Origin: Lentilactobacillus laojiaonis
GTDB taxonomy: Bacteria > Bacillota > Bacilli > Lactobacillales > Lactobacillaceae
DNA: 64,000 nucleotides
Direction: 5' to 3'
Assembly: GCF_020616595.1 (NCBI RefSeq)
Contig: NZ_CP085278.1
Coordinates: 434,001 to 498,000 of the forward strand
Of this stretch, positions 24,187-34,439 are shown piece by piece. Under the pieces are notes generated by a model. It did no database searches. It was not told the origin of the DNA and worked only from the letters and a program-made list of their open reading frames with translations. The stretch's first letter is position 1. Every line of letters begins with the position of its first letter. The position numbers were made by a program, and so were the translations under genes.

Positions 24187-26268
24187 ATGAAAAATTATGA
24201 TGGGCCAGCGTATTTTAGACTACATGGCAAGAAGAGGCCAAAATCACATAATAATAAAAATGAGGCTGCTAAAAAAGATTATTCTCATAAATCAGAAAAT
24301 GCTGCACTTCAACCAATTAGCAAAATAGCTAATTCTTTTGCTAATCGTGTAAAAAAATTTGAGCCTAAAGAGCACCCTAAAAAACCAAAAGAATATAGTG
24401 ACAATTTTTTTGTGCGCCAAAGTGTTAGTCGAACAAGTTTTTACGCTAAATTAATTAAAAAATTAAAAGTAAACACGGATGACTTAATCCTTATAAGTTA
24501 TGAAGATGATAATGATGATATTTCAAAAATTGAAGAAGATGAGATTGTTGATCCAGTAGGTGAGTTAGAAGAAGCAAATTATATTAAAAATGATTTGCCA
24601 ACCGAGGTATTTATACCACAAGCTACTAATCACATTAATAAATCAGAAGAAAATAAGGTAGATTTAGACGATCAAGACACCTATTTAAAAGATCATAAAG
24701 ATTCTGCTGAAGATGTTATCGAAACCATTGAAGATACTTCAATTGAATCAAGCATTAGTGAAAATAAATTGGTGGAAGAGGTTAAAACTGACGATTCTGA
24801 TTTTAAGGAACCAGAATTGGTTAATCCTAGAAATGATGAAATTTTCAATAAAAAGGCTCAGTATAAATTTCCGCCAATCAGTTTATTGAGCGAACCTAAT
24901 CAAGAGGATGACGATTCCTTAGATAATTGGATTGAACATCAGATTGATGTTTTAAATCAAACTTTGGAAGCCTTCCATATTGATGCTGAAGTGGTTGATT
25001 TTACTAATGGTCCCACGGTTACTCAATTTCAAATTAAACTGGCTTTAGGAGTAAAGGTTAATCGAATCACTAACTTAACCGATGATTTAAAATTAGCATT
25101 AGCTGCTAAAGACATCAGAATCGAAGCACCAATTCCTGGTAAAAGTACGGTAGGGATTGAAATTCCTAATCCTAATCCGCGCCCGGTTAATTTATCTGAA
25201 ATTTTGAATTCTAAGAACTTTATAGATAATGCTTCACCATTATCAACAGCTGTGGGAGTAGATATTTCAGGTAATCCAAGAGTTACTGATATCAGAAAGA
25301 TGCCCCATGGATTAATTGCAGGAGCAACTGGTTCTGGTAAGAGTGTCTTCATTAACAGTCTCCTAGTTTCATTGCTTTACAAAGCTACTCCTGCAGAATT
25401 AAAATTAATTTTAATTGATCCTAAAGCAGTAGAATTAGCACCGTATGATGAAATTCCTCATCTGTTATCTCCAGTAATTTCTGATCCTAATGAAGCTGCC
25501 GCTGCCTTAAAATGGTTAACCGTAGAAATGGATCAGCGCTATGAAAAGCTTTCGGCAGCAGGAGTTAGAAATATTGAGCAATTTAATAAATTAGCAGAAG
25601 AAAAACAAGAGTATGGTCTAAAGATGCCATATATTTTAGTGATTATTGATGAGTTAGCCGATTTAATGATGGTCGCTTCTAGTGAAGTTCAGGACTACAT
25701 AGTTAGGATAACTCAAAAAGCACGAGCAGCTGGAATTCACTTAATTGTTGCAACTCAAAGACCTAGTGTTGATATCGTAACCGGTACAATTAAAAATAAT
25801 ATTCCTACTAGAATTGCCTTTATGGTTTCAAGCCAGGTTGATTCTAGAACCATCTTGGATTCTTCGGGAGCTGAAAGATTGCTTGGTCGTGGAGATATGT
25901 TGTATCTTGGTAATGGAGATAGTCAACCAACAAGATTACAAGGTGCTTATGTAACTAATCAAGAATTAGAAAATGTTGTTAGTTTTGTAAAACAGCAAGG
26001 TAAACCTCATTACCAATTCACTCCAGATTCATTGAAGCAAAATATTATTCAAACCAAGAACACTGATGAATTGATGCCGGAGGTTTTGGATTTTATTTCA
26101 GAATTAGATAGTATCTCTACCTCAAAATTACAACGACATTTTTCAATTGGTTATAATCGCGCAGCAAACATAATTGATGACTTAGAAAATCATAACTATA
26201 TTTCAAGTCAACATGGTTCAAAACCCCGTGAGGTTTATTACAGAGAAAAATCCGAAACTAACGATTAA
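24187..26268 (+). CDS. sftA: DNA translocase of the SftA type (FtsK/SpoIIIE family, soluble)
   Basis: 693 residues. There is no membrane helix at the N-terminus; about 230 residues of hydrophilic, acidic linker come first. The motor follows: Walker A GATGSGKSVFINSLL near residue 380, Walker B LVIIDELADLMM near 487, and ATQRPSVDIVTG near 520. A winged-helix gamma-like domain closes the protein (SISTSKLQRHFSIGYNRAANI). It moves DNA out of the closing septum as a hexamer. The lack of membrane segments and the ytpPR-murC neighbours indicate SftA rather than SpoIIIE. Confidence 0.9.
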   Translation: MKNYDGPAYFRLHGKKRPKSHNNKNEAAKKDYSHKSENAALQPISKIANSFANRVKKFEPKEHPKKPKEYSDNFFVRQSVSRTSFYAKLIKKLKVNTDDLILISYEDDNDDISKIEEDEIVDPVGELEEANYIKNDLPTEVFIPQATNHINKSEENKVDLDDQDTYLKDHKDSAEDVIETIEDTSIESSISENKLVEEVKTDDSDFKEPELVNPRNDEIFNKKAQYKFPPISLLSEPNQEDDDSLDNWIEHQIDVLNQTLEAFHIDAEVVDFTNGPTVTQFQIKLALGVKVNRITNLTDDLKLALAAKDIRIEAPIPGKSTVGIEIPNPNPRPVNLSEILNSKNFIDNASPLSTAVGVDISGNPRVTDIRKMPHGLIAGATGSGKSVFINSLLVSLLYKATPAELKLILIDPKAVELAPYDEIPHLLSPVISDPNEAAAALKWLTVEMDQRYEKLSAAGVRNIEQFNKLAEEKQEYGLKMPYILVIIDELADLMMVASSEVQDYIVRITQKARAAGIHLIVATQRPSVDIVTGTIKNNIPTRIAFMVSSQVDSRTILDSSGAERLLGRGDMLYLGNGDSQPTRLQGAYVTNQELENVVSFVKQQGKPHYQFTPDSLKQNIIQTKNTDELMPEVLDFISELDSISTSKLQRHFSIGYNRAANIIDDLENHNYISSQHGSKPREVYYREKSETND

Positions 26269-26295
26269 AAATAAATAATAGTGAGGTAGTAAATT

Positions 26296-27615
26296 ATGGA
26301 TAGTGATAAAATTTATCATTTTGTTGGAATTAAAGGAACTGGTATGAGTGCCATGGCACTCATCCTAAATGATCGTGGAGACAAGGTTCAAGGATCAGAT
26401 ATTGAAAAATATTCTTTTACCCAAAAAGGACTTGAAGATGCCGGAATTACTATTTTGCCATTTAATGAGAGCAATATTAAAGAAGGCCAAATTGTCATTG
26501 CCGGAAATTCATTTAACGATGATCATCCCGAAATCAAAAAGGCTCGTGAAATGGGTCTAACTGTCTATAGATATCATGAATTTTTGGGAAAACTAATTCA
26601 AAATACAATTAGCATTGGAATTGCTGGAACACATGGTAAAACTAGTACTACTGGTTTGTTAGCACATGTCTTAAGCGGTGTTTCAGCAACTGATTATTTA
26701 ATCGGTGATGGTACTGGAAAAGGTGTCCCAGATGCTAAATTCTTTGTTTATGAAGCTGATGAATACCGCCGTCATTTTGTAGCCACATCACCAGACTATG
26801 CAATTATGACCAATATTGATTTTGATCATCCTGATTACTATAAAGATGAAGCCGATGTAGTAAGTGCCTTCCAAACTTTTGCCAATCAAGTAAAAAAAGG
26901 TATTGTTGCTTGGGGTGACGATAAGAACTTAAGAAAATTAACATCTAGTGCTCCCATTTACTATTATGGATTGAATGAAACTGATGATTTTAGAGCTATC
27001 AATGTTCAAAGAACTACCAATGGATCTAAATTTAACGTTGTATATAAAGGAAAAGACTTGGGAGAATTTAGTATTCCTTTGTTTGGTGAACATAGTGTTT
27101 TAAATGCGCTCGCAGTCATTGCGGTGTCTTATTTTGAACATGTTGATATTGAAAAGATTAAATCAGAGTTATTAACCTTTAAGGGTGTTAAACGTCGTTT
27201 TTCTGAGAAAAAAGTCAAAGATATAACCATTATTGATGATTATGCTCATCATCCATCAGAAATTAAAGCAACGTTGGATGCGGCTAGACAAGAATATCCA
27301 GATAAAAAGATCGTTGCAGTATTTCAACCACACACTTTTAGTAGAACATTAGCTTTAATGGACGGATTTGTAAGCAGCTTGAGTCTGGCTGACAAAGTAT
27401 TCTTAACTAATATCTATAGTTCACCACGTGAAAAATCTGGGAACGTATCAAGTGAAGATATCGTTAATAAGATTGGAAATAATAGTGAAATCATAACGGT
27501 TGATAATTTAACTTCATTACTAGATTTTAAAGATGCTGTTGTCATATTTATGGGTGCTGGGGATATTCAAAAATATGAAGATGCCTATATTGAACAATTG
27601 AATGCAAATCATTAA
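26296..27615 (+). CDS. murC: UDP-N-acetylmuramate-L-alanine ligase
   Basis: 439 residues, first Mur ligase of peptidoglycan synthesis. The N-terminal nucleotide-sugar loop is [15 protein letters not shown]. The ATP loop [15 protein letters not shown] is near residue 112. [10 protein letters not shown] near 155 and [14 protein letters not shown] near 313 are MurC-specific. GTGAGGT precedes the ATG. It follows sftA by 27 bases, the same order as in Bacillus. Confidence 0.95.
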   Translation: MDSDKIYHFVGIKGTGMSAMALILNDRGDKVQGSDIEKYSFTQKGLEDAGITILPFNESNIKEGQIVIAGNSFNDDHPEIKKAREMGLTVYRYHEFLGKLIQNTISIGIAGTHGKTSTTGLLAHVLSGVSATDYLIGDGTGKGVPDAKFFVYEADEYRRHFVATSPDYAIMTNIDFDHPDYYKDEADVVSAFQTFANQVKKGIVAWGDDKNLRKLTSSAPIYYYGLNETDDFRAINVQRTTNGSKFNVVYKGKDLGEFSIPLFGEHSVLNALAVIAVSYFEHVDIEKIKSELLTFKGVKRRFSEKKVKDITIIDDYAHHPSEIKATLDAARQEYPDKKIVAVFQPHTFSRTLALMDGFVSSLSLADKVFLTNIYSSPREKSGNVSSEDIVNKIGNNSEIITVDNLTSLLDFKDAVVIFMGAGDIQKYEDAYIEQLNANH

Positions 27616-27704
27616 TTTAGTTAAAAATATATTTATTTAGTTGATAATTTATATAATTGTTGTTAAGCTTCCATTAACTTTGATTTGTAAAAGGGGAAAT
27701 TAAA

Positions 27705-28412
27705 TTGAATAATTATTCCAATGATCGAAAAGTAGTTAATAATTCTTATGAATTAAACTCATTTTTGACAAAGATGTATAGTTGGATGTCACTAGCTGTT
27801 TTATTATCTGCAACTACTGCCTATCTATTAGGAAATGTATTTGCTAGTCAAACAATGGCTATTTTAGGAAGTAGTCGAGCAACTATGTGGATTTTATTGA
27901 TTGCTTGGTTTATTTTACCAATGGTTATTTCATTTCAGGCGATGAAACGACCAACTCTTAGCTTAGTGATATTAGTAGTTTATGCAATTCTTACTGGTGC
28001 AATGTTTTCAACTATATTTTTAGCATATAGTGGAACTTCTATAGCTGCTGCATTTTTATCTAGTGCTACAATTTTTATCACAATGACACTTTTTGGTTTG
28101 TTTACCCATCGCAATTTAGACAAGTTTGGTGCCCAAGCATCAGCAGCTTTAATTGCTTTAATTATTGCCTCAATAATTAATATTTTCCTAAAAAGTAGTT
28201 TAATTTCATTTGTTTTTTCAATTATAGCGGTTATTATTTTTACTATCTTAACTGCATATGATACGCAAAAAATGAAAAATATTTATAATCAATATGGTAA
28301 TCAGGTTTCTACTACTGGTTTAGCCATCTATGGAGCACTTCAACTATATTTAGATTTTGTAAACCTATTTTTACAATTATTATCAATTTTTGGAAATAGT
28401 GATCGTAGATAA
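27705..28412 (+). CDS. Bax inhibitor-1/YccA family membrane protein
   Basis: 235 residues with seven hydrophobic helices. The C-terminal signature TAYDTQKMKNIYNQ and the ending LYLDFVNLFLQLLSIFGN are typical of Bax inhibitor-1 (UPF0005) proteins, which in bacteria may act as pH-sensitive calcium leak channels. The start is TTG at 27705, with AAAAGGGGA upstream. It sits alone with its own terminator. Confidence 0.88.
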   Translation: MNNYSNDRKVVNNSYELNSFLTKMYSWMSLAVLLSATTAYLLGNVFASQTMAILGSSRATMWILLIAWFILPMVISFQAMKRPTLSLVILVVYAILTGAMFSTIFLAYSGTSIAAAFLSSATIFITMTLFGLFTHRNLDKFGAQASAALIALIIASIINIFLKSSLISFVFSIIAVIIFTILTAYDTQKMKNIYNQYGNQVSTTGLAIYGALQLYLDFVNLFLQLLSIFGNSDRR

Positions 28413-28414
28413 AT

Positions 28415-28450
28415 AAAAAGGTATCAGGAATATTCCTGATACCTTTTTAT
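28415..28450 (+). terminator. Terminator after the Bax inhibitor gene
   Basis: A 14-15-bp stem (28415-28429 with 28434-28447), loop ATAT, followed by T's. Confidence 0.85.
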
Positions 28451-28508
28451 TTTTTAACCGAAAACATGTTAAAATTGATTTAGAAAATTAATTGTGAGGT
28501 CTTCTACG

Positions 28509-31157
28509 ATGACGAAAAAATTATTATTAATAGATGGAAATAGTATCGCGTTTAGAGCGTTTTATGCTTTGTATAATGCCAATGGATTTACTAGTGATAG
28601 CGGATTGCATACAAGTGCAATTTATGGATTTAATCGTATGCTAGACAAAGTTCTAGCTGAAGAGGAACCAACAAAAGTATTAGTAGCTTTTGATGCAGGT
28701 AAAACAACTTTTAGAACGGCTATTTTTTCTGATTATAAAGGAGATCGACTTAGGACACCTCAAGAATTATTAGAGCAAATTCCATATATTAAGGAATTAG
28801 TAGAAGATCGTGGAATTGTATCCTATGAATTAGATAACTATGAAGCTGATGACATTATTGGAACGTTTGTTAAGCTAGCTGAGGATGCCGGAGATTATCA
28901 AACTACGGTAATTACCGGAGATCGTGATTTGACTCAGCTATCTTCAGATACAACGACTGTTAAAGTAACTAAAAAAGGAGTAACTGAACTAGATACATTC
29001 ACTCCAGAATTTGTTAAAGAAAAATTAGGAATTTTACCTACTCAAATTGTTGATTTTAAAGGACTAAAAGGTGATACTTCTGACAATTATCCTGGAGTCA
29101 CTAAAGTAGGAAATGTTACAGCCACTAAGTTAATTCAACAGTTTGGTAGTATTGAATCTATTTACGATAATATTGAGTCAGTTTCAGGTAAAAAATTAAA
29201 AGAGCATTTAATTGAAGACCGTGATAAAGCGTTCAATGCTAAAAAATTAGCAACGATTAATAGGAATTCACCAGTAGGAATCGGCCTTGATGATATCGAT
29301 TTTAATAATGCAAAAACTGAAAAATTAATTAAACTATATAAAGAATTAGGCTTTAAATCATTTTTAAAAAATATGAATACTGCTGAAACAAAATCCGATT
29401 TTGAATTTAATAAAATTAACTATACCCAACTTACAGCTGATAATATTAATGAAATTAACAGCTTTGATGAACTAACTATTCAGATTGAATTAGATGATGA
29501 AAATTATCATCAAGCTGAAATGTTAGGATTTTCGATTGGCTTTAAAGATAAGTGGTTTGTTTCTAATGATGTTGATTTATTGAAACTTTCACCTATTAAA
29601 TCTAAGCTTGAAGATATCACAGTAAAGAAAAATCTATTTGATGTTAAGAAAAATTACGTTTGTTTACATCGATTAGGTATTGAATTAAAGAATGTTGATT
29701 TTGATATGCTATTAGTTTCTTATTTACTCGACACTAATAATAATAGTAATGATGTGGGAACCATTTCTAAACTACATGGTTATGAAAATATTAGAACTGA
29801 TGATGAAGTATACGGTAAAGGTGCCAAAAAAATTATCGATCCAAATAGTGAAGAATTTTTTGAACACTTAGTTCATAAAACTTATTCAATCGACTATTTA
29901 CATGATAAAATGTTTACCAAATTAAATGATAACGACCAAGCAAAGCTTTATTGGGATATTGAATTACCAGTTGCTTTAGTGTTATCAAAAATGGAAATTA
30001 ATGGGATTACAGTCAGTGAAACTACTTTATCTGAAATGGGAAGTAAATTACAGGAGCGACTAAGTGAAATTGAACAAACTATTTATCAAGAAGCTGGTGA
30101 AGAGTTTAATATTGGCTCACCTAAGCAATTAGGCGTAATTTTGTTTGATAAACTTAAGTTACCGGTTATTAAAAAAACTAAAACTGGTTATTCAACGGCA
30201 GTTGATGTTTTAGAAAAATTGGCTCCAGATGCTCAGATTGTCCAAAATGTTCTAGAATACCGACAAATTTCTAAATTATTATCAACTTATATTGATGGAT
30301 TAATTAAAGTGATTAATCCTAATGATCATAAAATCCATACTAGATATTTACAGACTCTAACCCAAACTGGCCGCTTATCTTCAGTTGATCCTAATTTACA
30401 AAACATACCAATTAGATCCGAAGATGGTCGTAAAATTCGTAAGGCGTTTGTTCCTAGCGATAATAACTGGGTAATCTTTTCATCTGATTATTCGCAAATC
30501 GAATTAAGAGTTTTAGCGTCAATTACTGGCGATGAAAATTTACAAATGGCTTTTAAAAATGGAGAAGATATTCATGAAGCCACAGCAAGAAGAATTTTTG
30601 GACTAGCTAAAGATGAAGTAGTTAATGGTGATTATCGTCGCCAAGCTAAAGCAGTTAATTTTGGAATTGTTTACGGTATAAGTGATTACGGATTATCGCA
30701 AAATACTGGAATAAGTCGTAAGCAAGCTAAAACTTTTATTGACAAATATTTTGCAGAATATCCAGGTGTTAAGGAATATATGGATAACATTGTAAAACAA
30801 GCTAGAGAATATGGTTACGTAGAAACAATTGCTAATCGTCGTCGATATTTACCTGATATTAATAATCGTAACTTTAGCAAACGATCATTTGCAGAGCGTA
30901 CGGCTATGAATACCCCTATACAAGGGAGCGCTGCTGATATTATTAAAATTGCAATGATTAAAGTACAAGAAGCTATCAAAGACTTAGACACTAAAATGTT
31001 ATTACAGGTACATGATGAATTAATTTTTGAAGTTCCGGAATATGAGCTTGAGCAAATTAAGGAATTGATACCTAAGGTCATGGACTCTGCTGTTAAATTG
31101 GAAGTTCCCTTAAAGGTAGAAAGTAATTGGGGACACAGTTGGTATGATGCAAAATAA
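28509..31157 (+). CDS. polA: DNA polymerase I
   Basis: 882 residues. The N-terminal 5' nuclease domain contains NYEADDIIGT and KGDTSDNYPGV. The 3'-5' exonuclease domain (about 300-470) lacks the DTET-type metal motif: the matching stretch reads LTIQIELDDENYHQ, so proofreading is probably absent, as usual in this group. The polymerase domain has RRQAKAVNFGIVYGIS, motif A with Asp660 in DYSQIELR, and HDELIFEVP near 835. GAGGT precedes the ATG at 28509. It leads the polA-mutM-coaE-nrdR-dnaB-dnaI run. Confidence 0.96.
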   Translation: MTKKLLLIDGNSIAFRAFYALYNANGFTSDSGLHTSAIYGFNRMLDKVLAEEEPTKVLVAFDAGKTTFRTAIFSDYKGDRLRTPQELLEQIPYIKELVEDRGIVSYELDNYEADDIIGTFVKLAEDAGDYQTTVITGDRDLTQLSSDTTTVKVTKKGVTELDTFTPEFVKEKLGILPTQIVDFKGLKGDTSDNYPGVTKVGNVTATKLIQQFGSIESIYDNIESVSGKKLKEHLIEDRDKAFNAKKLATINRNSPVGIGLDDIDFNNAKTEKLIKLYKELGFKSFLKNMNTAETKSDFEFNKINYTQLTADNINEINSFDELTIQIELDDENYHQAEMLGFSIGFKDKWFVSNDVDLLKLSPIKSKLEDITVKKNLFDVKKNYVCLHRLGIELKNVDFDMLLVSYLLDTNNNSNDVGTISKLHGYENIRTDDEVYGKGAKKIIDPNSEEFFEHLVHKTYSIDYLHDKMFTKLNDNDQAKLYWDIELPVALVLSKMEINGITVSETTLSEMGSKLQERLSEIEQTIYQEAGEEFNIGSPKQLGVILFDKLKLPVIKKTKTGYSTAVDVLEKLAPDAQIVQNVLEYRQISKLLSTYIDGLIKVINPNDHKIHTRYLQTLTQTGRLSSVDPNLQNIPIRSEDGRKIRKAFVPSDNNWVIFSSDYSQIELRVLASITGDENLQMAFKNGEDIHEATARRIFGLAKDEVVNGDYRRQAKAVNFGIVYGISDYGLSQNTGISRKQAKTFIDKYFAEYPGVKEYMDNIVKQAREYGYVETIANRRRYLPDINNRNFSKRSFAERTAMNTPIQGSAADIIKIAMIKVQEAIKDLDTKMLLQVHDELIFEVPEYELEQIKELIPKVMDSAVKLEVPLKVESNWGHSWYDAK

Positions 31158-31176
31158 TTAATTAGGAGGTAGTATT

Positions 31177-32019
31177 ATGCCTGAATTACCTGAAGTTGAA
31201 ACTGTACGTCGAGGACTAACTGAATTGGTGGTTGGTTCAATTATAAAAAAAGTTGAAGTTCTATATCCGAAGATGATTAATATGACTCCAGAAGAATTTA
31301 ATATTAATTTGATTGGTCAGACTATCGAAAGAATTGATCGTCGAGGAAAATATTTATTAATTAGATTAAGTGATGATATGACCATTGTTTCTCACCTTAG
31401 AATGGAAGGTAAGTACGATGTTGAGCCTGAAGGACAAACGTTAAATAAACATACGCATGTTGTTTTTCATCTAAATGAAAATCGACAATTGCGTTACAAT
31501 GATACTCGTAAATTTGGCCGAATGGCCTTAGTTAAAACAGGTGAAGAATTTACAGTGGGTGGTTTAAAAACCATTGGTCCCGAACCAACTGAAGAAGATC
31601 TAACATTTGACTATATGAAATCGATATTCTCTAAGACTAAGAAACAAATTAAGCCACTTTTACTTGATCAAAGTAAAATCTCGGGATTAGGAAATATTTA
31701 TGTTGATGAGGTTTTATGGTTAAGCAAAATTCACCCAGAACAACCAGCCAACCTATTATCTGATGATGAAATTAATACATTGAGAATTAATATTATCGAA
31801 GAAATTCAAAAAGCCATTGAAGGTCATGGAACTACCGTTCATTCTTATACTAATGCCTTTGGCGAAGCGGGTGGATTTCAAAACTATCTAAACGTTTATG
31901 GTAGAGATGGACAGCCATGTTTAAGATGTGGCACACTAATTAAAAAAATTAAAGTTGCTCAACGAGGCACCCACTTCTGTCCTAACTGTCAAAAAGTGCA
32001 TGGTGAAGTAAATGGCTAA
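31177..32019 (+). CDS. mutM: Formamidopyrimidine-DNA glycosylase
   Basis: 280 residues. Catalytic Pro2 and Glu3 are in MPELPEVETVRRGL. Lys58-like RGKYLLIRL, the H2TH region SKISGLGNIYVDEVLW and a C-terminal zinc finger (CLRCGT and CPNCQ) complete the family set. It removes oxidised guanine from DNA. AGGAGGT precedes it by 19 bases after polA; its 3' end overlaps coaE by 8 bases. Confidence 0.96.
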   Translation: MPELPEVETVRRGLTELVVGSIIKKVEVLYPKMINMTPEEFNINLIGQTIERIDRRGKYLLIRLSDDMTIVSHLRMEGKYDVEPEGQTLNKHTHVVFHLNENRQLRYNDTRKFGRMALVKTGEEFTVGGLKTIGPEPTEEDLTFDYMKSIFSKTKKQIKPLLLDQSKISGLGNIYVDEVLWLSKIHPEQPANLLSDDEINTLRINIIEEIQKAIEGHGTTVHSYTNAFGEAGGFQNYLNVYGRDGQPCLRCGTLIKKIKVAQRGTHFCPNCQKVHGEVNG

Positions 32020-32599
32020 GGTCATCGGAATAACTGGTGGTATTGCTACTGGTAAAACACTAGTTAGCCAATATCTAATATCAAAAGGCTATTTTGTGAT
32101 TGATGCTGATAAGGCAACACATGATTTACAAAAAAAAGGTACCCAAACTTATAATGAAATTTTAAGCCATTTTGGTAAGGAATATTTACTAGATAATGGA
32201 GAATTAAATCGAAGCAAATTGGCAAATTTAGTCTTCAAAAATTCTAAATACTTAAAAATACTTACCCAAATAGTTAATAAAAGTTTACGCCAACAAATAG
32301 TTGATTTAATTAATGATCATCAGGATGAAGAAATTATATTTTTGGATGCTCCGACTTTATATGAAGCCGGATATAGTTATTTAGTTGATAAAGTAATGGT
32401 AGTTTATTGTGATAGTAAAAACCAATTTGATCGATTATTGAAACGGGATGGTTTAACCTTTACTGAAGCCAACCATCGGTTAAAGAATCAATGGTCTTTA
32501 GATATTAAAAAATCATTGGCTGATATTCTAATTAATAATAACGATACAAGTGATCTAACTTATCAACAAATTGATCAATTTTTAGAAGAAAATAGGTGA
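32012..32599 (+). CDS. coaE: Dephospho-CoA kinase
   Basis: 195 residues. The P-loop is GITGGIATGKTLVSQYL at the N-terminus, then VIDADKATHDL and FLDAPTLYEAGY near 108. It phosphorylates dephospho-CoA in the last step of CoA synthesis. It overlaps mutM upstream, and its stop lies 5 bases before the nrdR ATG, so the three are probably one transcript. Confidence 0.94.
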   Translation: MAKVIGITGGIATGKTLVSQYLISKGYFVIDADKATHDLQKKGTQTYNEILSHFGKEYLLDNGELNRSKLANLVFKNSKYLKILTQIVNKSLRQQIVDLINDHQDEEIIFLDAPTLYEAGYSYLVDKVMVVYCDSKNQFDRLLKRDGLTFTEANHRLKNQWSLDIKKSLADILINNNDTSDLTYQQIDQFLEENR

Positions 32600-32604
32600 C
32601 GTTA

Positions 32605-33096
32605 ATGCACTGTCCACACTGTAATTCATCCCATTTAAAAGTTATTGATAGTCGTCCTACGGAAGATGGCAAAGCCATTCGTAGAAGAAGAGAGTGCGAA
32701 AATTGTGAGTTTCGTTTTACAACTTTCGAAAAAATTGAAGTTACTCCATTATTAGTCATTAAGAAGAATGGAAATCGCGAGTCTTTTGACCGTGAGAAAA
32801 TTGTTAATGGAATAATACAAGCTGCTCAAAAGCGTCCAGTTAGTAGAGAAACTATCGAAAAAGTAGTAGATCACGTTGAGAATAAGATTCATTCAATTGA
32901 TAAAAAAGAAATTTCAGCTAAACAAATTGGCGAGTATGTAATGGAAGACTTAGAAAGTGTTGATGAAATAACTTATATTAGATTTGCTAGCGTTTATCGC
33001 CAATTTAAAGACATGAATGTATTTTTTAATGAATTAAAAGAAATTATGGAAAAAACTAATGCAAAAAAATTAGGGGAATCAATCGATGGGAAATGA
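32605..33096 (+). CDS. nrdR: Transcriptional repressor NrdR
   Basis: 163 residues from the ATG at 32605 (MHCPHCN). The zinc ribbon has CPHC and CENC pairs, followed by RFTTFEKIE. An ATP-cone spans about 49-139 (VIKKNGNRESFDREKI). NrdR represses ribonucleotide reductase genes when dATP is high. AGGTGA at 32594 supports this ATG over the GTG nine bases earlier. It overlaps dnaB by 11 bases. Confidence 0.95.
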   Translation: MHCPHCNSSHLKVIDSRPTEDGKAIRRRRECENCEFRFTTFEKIEVTPLLVIKKNGNRESFDREKIVNGIIQAAQKRPVSRETIEKVVDHVENKIHSIDKKEISAKQIGEYVMEDLESVDEITYIRFASVYRQFKDMNVFFNELKEIMEKTNAKKLGESIDGK

Positions 33097-34423
33097 TCAG
33101 ATTAATGTTAAATCACAATATATTGTGATTAATAAGTTCATAAATAGCCCAGTTAATTATGAAATTTTAACTAATTTGTATCAACCAATCATTGGAAACA
33201 AAGGCTTTAGTCTATATTCGTTATTGTGGTCATTTAGTATTGAAAGCCAACGAAAGATTCGAGTCTATGACTATATTGAACTTCAAAGTATTTTAGATAT
33301 GGGATTAGATGATATCTTAAAATCTAGAAAAAAATTGGAAGCCACAGGTTTAATTTCAACTTTTACACAAGTTAATAGCAAACGATTAATATATGAAATG
33401 CATTTACCACTAACTAGTGAGGATTTTTTTAAAACGGATATATTGTCTTTAATGCTATTTGATTCAGTAGGAGAAGATATCTACAACAAAATTATTGATC
33501 GCATTTTAATTAATAATTTGAAATATAAGCCCGATCGAGATATTTCAGCATCTCCCTTAGAGGAATTTTCAATTTCTACAAGTAATTTAAAAAATAAAGC
33601 AGACAACTTAGTTAAAATTTCAACGCCAACTACTTCGGTTGATCGTATGAATATTTTAAAAAATAGCGATTTTAATTTTAAATTATTAACTGATATATTG
33701 GAAAATAGTTTTATTGATATAGATAGTGTTAAAAAGAATATGAATCTAATAGTTTCAGAGCATTTACTATATGGATTAGATGAAATTGCTTTATCTAAGT
33801 ATATTAAACAAGCTATTAAGTTAACTGATAATACTTTAGATACTAATAAATTAAGAAAAATTATCGCTAAAAACTTTTCGGAACCAACTAAAAAAGTTAC
33901 CGAGGAGATGGTGACTTCAACTCCCCAGGCAAATTCTAAAACTGGTAATCAAGCCGTTGATAAATTAATTTCAATGGCGAAAGAAATTGCACCGATTGCA
34001 TTTTTACAACAATTAAAAAAACAAAAGCATGGTTATGTAGCCGATAATGAGCAACGAATTGTTCGTGAAATTGTTAGTCGACATATATTTTCTAATGAAG
34101 TCATTAATATCTTAATTTACCACTTATTAATTGGTGAAAATAACGCTACCTTAAATAAAAATTTAGTAGATACCATCGCTAATGATTGGTCACAAAAAAA
34201 TGTTCAAACTGCATCTCAAGCCCTAGAGGTTATTAAGCAGCGTAAGCAAAATAAAGTTCAACCTAAAAAGCAATCCAAACGTAAATTAGTAGCTAAGGAG
34301 ACTTTACCAGACTGGGCTAAATCTACTTCTAGCAAAAATGATTCAGCAACAACTGGTTTAACAGAAAGTCAAAAACAACAGTTACAAAAGCAACTAGATC
34401 AACTTAATAAAAATAAATCATAG
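33086..34423 (+). CDS. dnaB: Replication initiation/membrane attachment protein DnaB
   Basis: 445 residues. The N-terminal DnaB winged-helix region (LYQPIIGNKGFSLYSLLW) and the DnaD/DnaB C-terminal domain (around 290-380, with VREIVSRHIFSNEVINILIYHLL) are present, then a Lys/Gln-rich basic tail. It helps load the replicative helicase together with DnaD and DnaI. It overlaps nrdR and is 16 bases from dnaI. Confidence 0.9.
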   Translation: MGNDQINVKSQYIVINKFINSPVNYEILTNLYQPIIGNKGFSLYSLLWSFSIESQRKIRVYDYIELQSILDMGLDDILKSRKKLEATGLISTFTQVNSKRLIYEMHLPLTSEDFFKTDILSLMLFDSVGEDIYNKIIDRILINNLKYKPDRDISASPLEEFSISTSNLKNKADNLVKISTPTTSVDRMNILKNSDFNFKLLTDILENSFIDIDSVKKNMNLIVSEHLLYGLDEIALSKYIKQAIKLTDNTLDTNKLRKIIAKNFSEPTKKVTEEMVTSTPQANSKTGNQAVDKLISMAKEIAPIAFLQQLKKQKHGYVADNEQRIVREIVSRHIFSNEVINILIYHLLIGENNATLNKNLVDTIANDWSQKNVQTASQALEVIKQRKQNKVQPKKQSKRKLVAKETLPDWAKSTSSKNDSATTGLTESQKQQLQKQLDQLNKNKS

Positions 34424-34439
34424 ATAAAGAGGTGAGATT

